Below, in pieces: positions 6,085 to 12,642 of a stretch of 21,679 bases of DNA (its first letter is position 1; each line of letters begins with the position of its first letter). The notes under the pieces are model-generated. The model saw only the letters and a program-made list of their open reading frames with translations, was not told where the DNA came from and did not search any database. Position numbers and translations under genes: made by a program. Source of the stretch: Acidimicrobiia bacterium. Its GTDB lineage: Bacteria; Actinomycetota; Acidimicrobiia; Spongiisociales; ZC4RG35. Where the stretch lies: NCBI GenBank assembly GCA_003230435.1, contig QIDW01000457.1, positions 1 to 21,679 of the forward strand, read 5' to 3'.

Positions 6085-6759
6085 TCAAGTTGATTGCGTG
6101 GCCAGGCGTTTGTCCAGCTTTGGTCCCAGCCAGACGACAAGACCTCCCACCACGACAGCGGCGAGGTACCAGCCGACCGGACCGCCGGTGAGGCTGGGCC
6201 GCATGGGCTCGGTGAGGAGACGGACCAAACCGACGAGGGCAAGCGCTGTTCCCGCTCTCGTAAGAAGCCGCCAAGGCAATCGGGAGACAAGCCATGCAGC
6301 CGCCATCAGGCCCAGGGCGGCATAGAGCTCAACAGGATGGCGTGTGACAGCACTTCCCGGCTCAGCCCACGTCCAAGGGAGGTTCGATGCAGTTCCCAGA
6401 CATGCGCCCCGCCAAAGACACCCACCGTGCCAGCCGGCCAGGCCGAGCACCACCGCGGGTGCGGTTGCGTCCAGGTGAGCGAGATTCCATTTGGCGGCCC
6501 ACAGGTAAGCCACGATGGCACCGATGGCGGCTGCCCCAGTATGGACGCCTCCCCTGACAATCAAGATGTCCAGGGGGTTGGTGAGTGGATTGATGCCTTG
6601 CAACATCATCGCCACAAGCCGACCAACGAAGAGCCCGCCCACGGCCGCCCCAATTATGCGGTCTAAGGGATGATCGGGGAGACGGTCGCTCCAGAGACGG
6701 ATGCCCAGCCAACTGAATCCGACGGCAGTGAAGGCCGCCCACAACAACGTGAACTCCAC
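6085..6759 (-). CDS. Lgt-like prolipoprotein diacylglyceryl transferase family protein
   Basis: A 224-aa polytopic membrane protein, GTG at 6759 with GAAGGG 8 nt upstream. It shares the Lgt layout: an early G-R-L-V, then G-G-V-H-T-G-A-A-A-I-G-A (the HGG loop with the key His), then H-P-V-E-L-Y-A-A-L-G, and a late R-x-x-T-E-P-M-R near the C-terminus. The central Lgt signature (G-R-x-G-N-F-x-N-x-E in E. coli) reads G-G-C-L-W-R-G-A-C-L-G-T-A-S-N-L-P-W, a Cys-containing variant like that of divergent Lgt relatives. True Lgt adds diacylglycerol to lipobox cysteines. Both TlpA-type proteins in this window are lipoproteins, so processing of a redox lipoprotein is possible, but activity is uncertain. 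Its position between tlpA and ccmA suggests a maturation role. Confidence 0.7.
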   Translation of the reverse strand: MEFTLLWAAFTAVGFSWLGIRLWSDRLPDHPLDRIIGAAVGGLFVGRLVAMMLQGINPLTNPLDILIVRGGVHTGAAAIGAIVAYLWAAKWNLAHLDATAPAVVLGLAGWHGGCLWRGACLGTASNLPWTWAEPGSAVTRHPVELYAALGLMAAAWLVSRLPWRLLTRAGTALALVGLVRLLTEPMRPSLTGGPVGWYLAAVVVGGLVVWLGPKLDKRLATQST

Positions 6760-6800
6760 TCAAGTGCCCTTCAACGTCGGCGTTTTTGGGTTTGGGGGCA

Positions 6801-7289
6801 CTAAGAGCCCAGTTTCAGAAGTTCGTCGACGTTCAAGGCGAGAGTCCGCTCATCCAGGATTCCATTGTGCGTCTTGATCAACTCACCGTTCGGCGCGAAG
6901 AAGAAGGTGATGGGTATTCCGATTCCGCCGTAGAAGTTGGGAACCTGTCGGTTCTGGTCGAAATAGTGGTCGAACTCTAGGCCGAACTCCGCCAGAAATG
7001 CCTTGGCGTCAGTCTGATTGTCCGTGACATTGACCCCTATGAATTCGATCTGGTCTCCGTACTGCTCGAACGCCGCATTGAGGAGAGGGGCCTCCGAGCG
7101 ACAAGGCAGACACCATGACGCCCATACGTTGACAACCGCAGGTGTGTCGATGTCAGCGAGAAGCGCCTCAAACTCGGCTGCTGTGGTCACTGGAAGATCC
7201 GGCCGGTCACCAGGAGCATCGGGTCCGGAGGCGGCAGCACCACCGCAGGCGGCGAGGATCAATACGAGCACGACGGAGCGTTTCAACAT
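6801..7289 (-). CDS. TlpA-family thiol-disulfide oxidoreductase lipoprotein (CcmG/ResA-like)
   Basis: A 162-aa thioredoxin-fold lipoprotein. Signal and lipobox are L-I-L-A-A-C15; the active site is W-A-S-W-C60-L-P-C63, followed by helix RSEAPLLNAAFEQYG. The strand IEFIGVNVTDNQTDAKAFLAEFGLEF is typical of TlpA/ResA, and the cis-proline is P126 (G-I-P-I-T-F-F-F). Such proteins sit outside the membrane and reduce apocytochrome c CxxCH disulfides before heme ligation, which fits the ccm genes directly downstream. The frame extends upstream to 7469 into the nuclease gene, but the lipoprotein signal fixes the start at ATG 7289. It is the Cys counterpart of the selenocysteine candidate at 1036. Confidence 0.9.
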   Translation of the reverse strand: MLKRSVVLVLILAACGGAAASGPDAPGDRPDLPVTTAAEFEALLADIDTPAVVNVWASWCLPCRSEAPLLNAAFEQYGDQIEFIGVNVTDNQTDAKAFLAEFGLEFDHYFDQNRQVPNFYGGIGIPITFFFAPNGELIKTHNGILDERTLALNVDELLKLGS

Positions 7290-7357
7290 GGTCGCAATTG
7301 TCCCACGGCTTGGTGTTGGATGTTCACTCGGGCCTACAAACGCCCTTGTCACAATGC

Positions 7358-9007
7358 TTATGCCGCGCGCCGAGATGGGAGGTCGAGACGCACTACCCGC
7401 CGGATTGGGAAGGCGAGTCGGCCCGTTGCCTCGATCAGACGCACCGAGGTCCCGGTCAGCCAGCGCCAAATGATCTCGGCTTCTTCACCTGCTTGAACGC
7501 TCGGCGGGATCTCGGTCGCCGTCGGACTGACCTTTTCAACTCGGGCGATGAGTCCAGGGGGGTCACCGGGCCGTCGGGTCTCGACCAGAGTGCCGTGGTC
7601 GATGACGATCCGACGACCTTGCGGATCCTCAACCTCGAAGAGCCCTGCCCCGGTCAGCGCCTGCCAGCGGTGTCTCCTCTCTATGGCCCGTGCGAGGGCA
7701 TCGTGACGGTCACGCAGCCAGGCCGCTTCCTCATAGCGCCGCTCGCTGGCGAATCGCTCCATGCGATCGACGAGGGGATCGAGGAGCAGGTCAGGAGAAC
7801 TCGACATCCCGGCGAGAAGTTGCTTGACAACCACCGCATATTCGCCTTCTGGCAATTGCCCGTCGCAGGGGCACAGAGCAACGCCGAGTTGGGCAGGAGC
7901 ACACTTTCCCTGTCTGCTACCGGCACGCGTCCGGCACCGCCGAATGGGGTGGGCGTCCCAGATGGCAGTCAGCACCAGATCGGCGGCTCGTTTGGATCGA
8001 AACGGGCCCAGATAGGAGAGGCCGGTTTCATTCAACGTTCTCACCACCGAAAGCCTGGGAAACCGCTCATCGGTCAGCTTGACGAAGTGTGACGACTTTG
8101 GGGGACGGGACCGGCGGTTGTAACGAGGTCGGTAGGCGTGGATGAGCCGAAGCTCCGTGACTTCGGCCTCGAGCACCGTCTCACAGACCTGGTGGTCCAC
8201 GGAGTGGAGCTCCTTCATCAAATTGGCGATGGTTCTCCGCTTGTCTCCGTAGAAGTACTGGCGCACTCGAGACCTGAGGTTGGTGGCCTTGCCGATGTAG
8301 ATCGGGTTGTTGTGTTTGTCGTTGAATATGTAGATGCCCGGGCGTCGTGGCAGATTTTCTGTCAAGTTGATCTTGGAGTAGTGGGCTGAGCCTTTCGCTG
8401 TCGGGAGTTGGAGCAGGTCGTCGAGATTGGTGACACCCAACGACCCGACTCGCTCGAGAAGACCGTGCAGAACATGTGCCGTTGCCTCTGCATCCGCTAG
8501 AGCCCGATGGACTGGCTTGACGGGGCTCCGGAAGTGGGCAGCGAGAGTTTGGAGACGCAGATTGCGCACTTCGGGTCGGATCAGCCGACGGGCCAGCGCT
8601 GCCGTGTCCACCGATTTGTTCTCGAGCCGTCCATACCCGAGTCGAATGGCTGCGGAGTTGAGAAACGAAAGATCGAATCGAACATTGTGTCCCACGATGA
8701 TCGAGGCCCCGATGAACTCTAGAAATGGTGGCAGCGCCGATTCGATCCGTGGCGCGTCAAATACCATTGCGTGGGTGATACCGGTGAGGATCGTGATCGA
8801 AGGCGGGATGGCCAGACCGGGGTCGACCAAGGTCTGGAATGAGCCGAGCAGCTCTCCGCCCTTGTACTTGACGGCTCCAATCTCAGTTATCTCGCAGTTG
8901 GCGGGGGAGCCACCTGTGGTCTCCAGGTCGAGCACGCAGAAGGTGACATCGATGAGCGGGGAGGACAGGTCGTCGAAGCTGGGTTGAAAGGCGATCTCCA
9001 CTACCAC
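7358..9007 (-). CDS. DnaQ-type DEDDh 3'-5' exonuclease fused to UvrC/Cho-like GIY-YIG nuclease
   Basis: A 549-aa two-nuclease protein. The N-terminal DEDDh exonuclease has D27-L-E29-T-T-G, H-N-V-R-F-D112 and H167-R-A-L-A-D172, all catalytic residues intact. A UvrC-type GIY-YIG domain follows (P-G224-I-Y-I-F ... Y236-I-G-K-A-T-N-L-R-S-R-V), with E in the ETVLEAEVTELRLI helix. Next come the Cys-rich segment C-A-P-A-Q-L-G-V-A-L-C-P-C and a UVR motif (RMERFASERRYEEAAWLRDRHDAL). The UvrC C-terminal RNase H-like and HhH domains are absent, so it is Cho-like: probably 3' incision plus exonuclease trimming in DNA repair. The start is GTG 9007 or GTG 9001 (codon 3). A perfect LexA-type operator lies in its promoter, indicating SOS control. 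Confidence 0.9.
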   Translation of the reverse strand: MVVEIAFQPSFDDLSSPLIDVTFCVLDLETTGGSPANCEITEIGAVKYKGGELLGSFQTLVDPGLAIPPSITILTGITHAMVFDAPRIESALPPFLEFIGASIIVGHNVRFDLSFLNSAAIRLGYGRLENKSVDTAALARRLIRPEVRNLRLQTLAAHFRSPVKPVHRALADAEATAHVLHGLLERVGSLGVTNLDDLLQLPTAKGSAHYSKINLTENLPRRPGIYIFNDKHNNPIYIGKATNLRSRVRQYFYGDKRRTIANLMKELHSVDHQVCETVLEAEVTELRLIHAYRPRYNRRSRPPKSSHFVKLTDERFPRLSVVRTLNETGLSYLGPFRSKRAADLVLTAIWDAHPIRRCRTRAGSRQGKCAPAQLGVALCPCDGQLPEGEYAVVVKQLLAGMSSSPDLLLDPLVDRMERFASERRYEEAAWLRDRHDALARAIERRHRWQALTGAGLFEVEDPQGRRIVIDHGTLVETRRPGDPPGLIARVEKVSPTATEIPPSVQAGEEAEIIWRWLTGTSVRLIEATGRLAFPIRRVVRLDLPSRRAA

Positions 9008-9010
9008 TCG

Positions 9011-9040
9011 AGACTAAATCGAACATATGTTCGATGTCAA
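9011..9040 (-). promoter_or_regulatory. Promoter of the DnaQ-UvrC-like gene, with an embedded SOS operator
   Basis: On the minus strand a consensus -35 TTGACA (9040-9035) is followed after 18 nt by TAGTCT (9016-9011); a 17-nt reading gives TTAGTC as the -10. The spacer is occupied almost entirely by the LexA-type palindrome. Transcription would begin near 9003-9001, giving a leaderless mRNA starting at the GTG of codon 3 (9001) rather than 9007. The -35 overlaps the TGA stop of the upstream methyltransferase gene. Confidence 0.72.
9018..9035. promoter_or_regulatory. LexA-type SOS box
   Basis: ATCGAACATATGTTCGAT is a perfect 18-bp palindrome. Its core CGAAC-ATAT-GTTCG matches 13 of 14 positions of the Gram-positive SOS box CGAACRNRYGTTYC. 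It sits between the -35 and -10 elements of the repair-nuclease promoter, where bound LexA would block RNA polymerase. Confidence 0.85.
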
Positions 9041-9807
9041 CCAACTGCCGTGCGCTGCCTCACCGCTTCGAAGGCCAAAAGCGCCAGGCTCACCGACGTG
9101 TTCAGCGAGTCGGACGACCCGGACATGGGGATGGTGACGAGGCTGTCGCTCATCTCCACGGCCGATTCGCTGAGGCCCTTGTCTTCTGTGCCCACCATCA
9201 AGGCGGAAGCAACCGTCAGGTCGGTATCCCAGAGTGTGTTCTGAGAATCAGGTGACGCAGCGACCAACTGAATTGACTTCTCCCTGAGCCATAGCCCAAA
9301 GTCGTCGAGACTGCATACCGCAACGGGCACGGAGAACAACGCACCCGTGGATGCCCGGATGACGTTGGGGTTGAAGACGTCAGCCGTTTCGCCGACCGCG
9401 ACAAAACCGTTCGCTCCGGAGGCGTCCGTCGTACGAAGCATGGCGCCGAGGTTGCCCGGCTTCTCAATCGATTCCGCGGCGAGGATGAGAGGAGTGTCGT
9501 CCGTATCAATCTGGTCGAGCCTGACGGGGAGTTGCTCGAAAACAGCGATCACACCTTCCGACTGCTTTCGATAAGAGGCGCGACTCAGCACAGTTGGTTC
9601 TACAGCTAGCGCATGAGAAATCCCTAAGTCGGGTGTCGAGTCATCAACGTAGATCTCGAGAGGTTCCAGGCCTGCCTCAATTGCCCGACCAACCAGTCGG
9701 GGACCTTCGACCACGAAAACTCCCTCTGCGTCGCGATGCCTCTTGTCCCGGAGGCGGATCAGTCGTTTGATCCGCTCGTTGGCAGGCGAGGTGATGTCAT
9801 AGGGCAT
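9037..9807 (-). CDS. TrmH/SpoU-family RNA 2'-O-methyltransferase
   Basis: A 256-aa SPOUT methyltransferase. The N-terminal substrate-binding domain (SPANERIKRLIRLRDKRHRDAEGVFVVEGPRLV) is the usual SpoU_sub_bind type. The knotted catalytic domain holds motif 1 E-K-P-G-N119-L-G-A-M-L-R125-T-T-D-A, motif 2 V-G-T-E-D-K-G-L-S (about 205-213) and motif 3 I-P-M-S-G-S-S-D-S-L-N-T-S-V-S (about 226-240). It transfers methyl from SAM to a ribose 2'-OH in rRNA or tRNA; the exact nucleotide cannot be read from the sequence. ATG start at 9807. It lies 29 nt upstream of the SOS-controlled nuclease gene, whose promoter overlaps its stop codon. Confidence 0.9.
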   Translation of the reverse strand: MPYDITSPANERIKRLIRLRDKRHRDAEGVFVVEGPRLVGRAIEAGLEPLEIYVDDSTPDLGISHALAVEPTVLSRASYRKQSEGVIAVFEQLPVRLDQIDTDDTPLILAAESIEKPGNLGAMLRTTDASGANGFVAVGETADVFNPNVIRASTGALFSVPVAVCSLDDFGLWLREKSIQLVAASPDSQNTLWDTDLTVASALMVGTEDKGLSESAVEMSDSLVTIPMSGSSDSLNTSVSLALLAFEAVRQRTAVG

Positions 9808-9847
9808 CGGTGACGAGTATCGCAGTCGCCTCTCTCAAGCACACGCC

Positions 9848-9853
9848 TAGAAT
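9848..9853 (+). promoter_or_regulatory. -10 box (TAGAAT) giving a leaderless DUF2007 transcript
   Basis: TAGAAT is a good -10 hexamer ending 6 nt before the ATG at 9860, so transcription should start at or next to the start codon. No Shine-Dalgarno is present. It lies in the 52-nt gap between divergent genes. Confidence 0.55.
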
Positions 9854-9859
9854 TCGTTC

Positions 9860-10102
9860 ATGAAGCTCAGCAAACTGGGTACCTACTCCACACTCACTGA
9901 GGCCAGCTTGGTCAAGGCGAAGCTCGAGACCTTCGGGATTGACGCCATCGTCGAGGAGGATGCGGCCTCCTCCTCAATACCGACATTCAATCAAATCGAG
10001 GGCGTCAAGGTCTTGGTCCGCGAGTCCGATCTGGCTACCGCATACGAGGTTCTCGGGCGAATGCTGGCATCCGGGGAGGATCAGCCGCCTTCATCCCAAT
10101 GA
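9860..10102 (+). CDS. DUF2007-type small protein
   Basis: An 80-aa soluble protein starting MKLSKLGTYSTLTEASLVKAKLETFGIDAIVEEDA and continuing with I-E-G-V-K-V-L-V-R-E-S-D-L-A-T-A-Y-E-V-L. This is the beta-alpha-beta pattern of DUF2007 (putative signal-transducing proteins), in which a strand, a helix beginning E-A-x-L-x-K-x-x-L-E, and a second strand G-V-x-V-x-V are typical. Biochemical role is unknown. It appears leaderless. Its last 22 nt overlap the 3' end of the convergent nitroreductase gene. Confidence 0.7.
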   Translation: MKLSKLGTYSTLTEASLVKAKLETFGIDAIVEEDAASSSIPTFNQIEGVKVLVRESDLATAYEVLGRMLASGEDQPPSSQ

Positions 10103-10683
10103 TCGCGGTGGATCACCGATCCTCTTGGCTTTCTGGGTCGCTCGAGGCTCCCTGACCGTCTGTCCGGAGCCGGATGACCGATAGTGACGACACCGATTGG
10201 AGTGTGGTCGTCTGGCAGGCGAAGGGTGTCGGCGAGATCCGGGACCGAGTGGACGCCAAGGAAGCCGGCTGTCAGGTCTTCGTTCACAGCAGTCAGCAGC
10301 ACAGCCATGAGCGCCGCCCCGGCATCCACCCACCAGTAGGGGATAGGCCACCCGATCGCCCGGCCGTCCGGTCCGAGTTTGTCTGGTTCGGAGTATCGGT
10401 CCAGATAGACTTTTTCGCTGACGGAAATCACGATGTGTGCCGGCGCCCGAGAGATCCATGGGTCGAACCCAGCGGCTACATACGAGTCCTCTCCGGCGAG
10501 TCGGGCAATCTCGCGGCGCACCTGGGCGTCCGTGACCACCACCACACCAATTGCCTGACTGTTGCCGGCCGAGGGGGCTCTCAGGGCAGAAGAGGCGATG
10601 CGGTCGAGGGCATCGTCATCTACAGATTGATCGCTGTAGTTCCTGACCATCCGACGTCGGGCCAACACGTGTGAGAAGTCCAT
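10081..10683 (-). CDS. Nitroreductase-family FMN-dependent oxidoreductase
   Basis: A 200-aa protein with nitroreductase-fold hallmarks: the N-terminal R-R-R-M-V-R-N-Y phosphate-binding motif, A-P-S-A-G-N-S-Q (FMN contact), the central Y-W-W-V-D-A-G-A-A-L-M-A-V-L-L-T-A helix, and the P-I-G-V-V-T-I-G-H-P-A-P-D ending strand. Members reduce nitro compounds, quinones or other electrophiles with NAD(P)H, or act in F420/FMN-linked metabolism; the substrate is unknown. ATG start at 10683. The gene is monocistronic, and its 3' end overlaps the DUF2007 gene by 22 nt. Confidence 0.85.
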   Translation of the reverse strand: MDFSHVLARRRMVRNYSDQSVDDDALDRIASSALRAPSAGNSQAIGVVVVTDAQVRREIARLAGEDSYVAAGFDPWISRAPAHIVISVSEKVYLDRYSEPDKLGPDGRAIGWPIPYWWVDAGAALMAVLLTAVNEDLTAGFLGVHSVPDLADTLRLPDDHTPIGVVTIGHPAPDRRSGSLERPRKPRGSVIHRDHWDEGG

Positions 10684-10774
10684 GCCACAATCCTGTCACA
10701 ACCTGTCGGCACAATGAGCCAGGAAGTCGAAGGTTTGATGTCAAAGGGTGCGAGAGGGTGGCGTTAGTTGAGAT

Positions 10775-11704
10775 TTGGTGGCAGACTCGGGACCGGAGAT
10801 GAATCTGACATCCCCTAAACCAGGAGATCCGGCGGTCGTGTGGACTCGGGGCAAGGGTTGTGCCGAACTTGCTGACTTACTAGCAGACGGCGAACCCGAT
10901 CGGATTTCTGGCGACCCTGCTGAAGAGTGCATCAGCCATAGGGCAGATCTTCTCGTTGCCCGGAAACTGTCGAGCAGCTTCGACCTGGTCAGTGTCGCCG
11001 TTCCAGTCGATTTCCAGCCGGACAAGGTCATCCGCGTCGTTGCGACCGTTGCAGGCGGACCACACTCCCTCCTGGCCGCGGAAACAGCGGCTCGACTGGG
11101 CTCTGCTCTCGGTGTCCCGTCTGAGATGGTCTCGGCTTCTGGACCTGACCATGACATGACCTCCGCACAAGGAATTCTTGACGAGATCGGGTCTCGCCTA
11201 CCTGGGTTGGGAAGTCGCGTGATCGAGGTCGATGGCATATCAGAGCTGGTGGAGACCCTCGATGAGGGCGCTCTGCTTGTCCTCGGCGCCCCCGGTGGCT
11301 CCTGGCTGCAACGGTCGATGTTTGGTCCGGGGGCGAGACTGCGTCGGACTGCCCAGGCAGGGGCCGTGATAGTGCGCAGCGCTCCTGACCGGGTGTTTCG
11401 ATTCATGGGAGAGCCGGTTTACGTGGCACCCCTCCGACATGCCGACGACACGCTTCGCTTTCATGCGGAGAACACGCTGGCAGTAGCGGACGAGGGCCGC
11501 CTCATCGGTCTGGTCCGCCGTCAGAGACTGATGGGTGCCGGTGGCGACCCGGTCGAGTCGGTGATGGAGGAGGCAGTCTCGGTGAGAGTGGATGAGACTA
11601 TTTCTGATGCCTGGGAGCTGGAGCCGACATTCGGAGTAGATCCGATTCCAGTGACCGACCACGAGGAACACCTCGTCGGAGGTTTGTCATTGCCAGTCGG
11701 CTGA
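10775..11704 (+). CDS. UspA-like protein with CBS-like C-terminus
   Basis: A 309-aa cytoplasmic protein. The middle part resembles a universal-stress fold: VIRVVATVAGGPHSLLAAETAARLGSALG (first strand and helix), then L-L-V-L-G-A-P-G-G-S-W-L-Q-R-S-M-F-G-P-G-A-R-L ending in A-V-I-V-R-S-A, which follows the Usp nucleotide-loop pattern G-x2-G-x(9)-G. The last hundred residues (A-V-A-D-E-G-R-L-I-G-L-V-R-R-Q-R-L-M ... V-E-S-V-M-E-E-A-V-S-V-R-V-D-E-T-I-S-D-A) look like a CBS pair. Both modules usually bind adenine nucleotides, suggesting an energy- or stress-sensing role. The first about 80 residues are unrecognised. Start could be TTG 10775, GTG 10778 or ATG 10799; none has a clear ribosome site. 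Confidence 0.6.
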   Translation: MVADSGPEMNLTSPKPGDPAVVWTRGKGCAELADLLADGEPDRISGDPAEECISHRADLLVARKLSSSFDLVSVAVPVDFQPDKVIRVVATVAGGPHSLLAAETAARLGSALGVPSEMVSASGPDHDMTSAQGILDEIGSRLPGLGSRVIEVDGISELVETLDEGALLVLGAPGGSWLQRSMFGPGARLRRTAQAGAVIVRSAPDRVFRFMGEPVYVAPLRHADDTLRFHAENTLAVADEGRLIGLVRRQRLMGAGGDPVESVMEEAVSVRVDETISDAWELEPTFGVDPIPVTDHEEHLVGGLSLPVG

Positions 11705-11725
11705 AACCGACAAGAATCTAAGGCA

Positions 11726-12637
11726 ATGTCCTCCAGATCATGGTTTCGGGGCGTCCTCTGGTCGCTTGTAGCCCTGCTGCTTGTCGCCCATATCGGTTTC
11801 GGCTGGTACTTCTCCAGCGAGCTGATCGAAGACGGTTTCGTGCCGAACCCAAGCCCTGTCGTGACTCCAGTCGGTGATTACGAGATTGTCGACGTGTCCT
11901 ACCAGAGCCCTCTGGGGCAAATGGATGCTTTTTACCTACCGGCGAGTGGCACCACTTGGGTGATTCATGTCCACGGGAAGGGCGCTACCCCGGCTGAGGC
12001 CGAGTATCTCTTTGCCCCTCTGCAACAAGCCGGTTACCCCCAGCTCTCGATCACCTACCGCAATGACGAGGGTCAGCCTTCCGATCCCAGCGGCTATTAC
12101 CAGTACGGCGCAACCGAATGGGAGGACATCAGTGGTGCAATGGAGTACGCCGAGGCAAACGGCGCCCAAGCTGTTGTCTTCAGCGGGTTGAGCACAGGCG
12201 CTTCGCACATCCTTTCGTTTCTCTATCGCAACAACTTCGACGAGATACGAGGTCTGATCTTCGATGCCCCGAACATCGATATGGGCGACACCGTCGACTT
12301 CGCCGCCAGTCAGCGGGACATGCCCGTCATACCGATGAAGGTGCCTCCCACTATCACGTGGGTTGCCAAGTTCATCACCTCACTCCGCATCGGGGTCAAC
12401 TGGAAGGCTGTCGACTACATAGACAATGCCCAGGCCTCGCTTCGGACACCTGTGCTCGTCCACCATGGGACAGATGACCAGACCGTCCCGGTCAGCCAGA
12501 GCATTGCCTTCGTCGAGGAGTCCCCCGACTTTGTGCGTCTCATCCAGGTATCTGGTGCCGGACACATGGAGTCATACGAGGCGGACCCGGAGAAGTACAT
12601 CGACGAAATCCTGAACTTCCTCCGAGAGGTCGGTTGA
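11726..12637 (+). CDS. Membrane-anchored alpha/beta hydrolase
   Basis: A 303-aa serine hydrolase. An N-terminal uncleaved signal anchor (about residues 8-28, VLWSLVALLLVAHIGFGWYF) is followed by an outward-facing alpha/beta hydrolase domain. Visible: the oxyanion strand WVIHVHGKGATPAEA, nucleophile elbow G-L-S156-T-G-A, acid D250 or D251 (H-H-G-T-D-D-Q-T-V-P) and H280 (G-A-G-H-M-E-S). The arrangement resembles BEM46/BAAT-like peptidase or esterase families; substrate unknown. It is 21 nt downstream of the Usp-CBS gene on the same strand and could be co-transcribed. It is convergent with the CorC-like gene, with 5 nt between stops. Confidence 0.82.
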   Translation: MSSRSWFRGVLWSLVALLLVAHIGFGWYFSSELIEDGFVPNPSPVVTPVGDYEIVDVSYQSPLGQMDAFYLPASGTTWVIHVHGKGATPAEAEYLFAPLQQAGYPQLSITYRNDEGQPSDPSGYYQYGATEWEDISGAMEYAEANGAQAVVFSGLSTGASHILSFLYRNNFDEIRGLIFDAPNIDMGDTVDFAASQRDMPVIPMKVPPTITWVAKFITSLRIGVNWKAVDYIDNAQASLRTPVLVHHGTDDQTVPVSQSIAFVEESPDFVRLIQVSGAGHMESYEADPEKYIDEILNFLREVG

Positions 12638-12642
12638 TCCGC

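Noticed and set aside
5409..6290. Longer CcmA, CcmB and CcmC starts upstream of those chosen
   Set aside because: The extra N-terminal residues are read from the preceding gene in another frame and do not resemble the families; ATGA junctions (ccmB, ccmC) and a GTG with ribosome site (ccmA) mark the real starts.
7142..8092. 316-aa plus-strand open frame
   Set aside because: It is antisense to the TlpA and DnaQ-UvrC-like genes, whose motifs are intact.
10081..10102. Frameshift or assembly error at the overlapping 3' ends of the DUF2007 and nitroreductase genes
   Set aside because: Both proteins have normal lengths and termini; a 22-nt convergent overlap is common in compact genomes.
10450..10470. 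tRNA T-arm-like GGTCGAACCC string
   Set aside because: It lies within the nitroreductase coding sequence with no surrounding cloverleaf.
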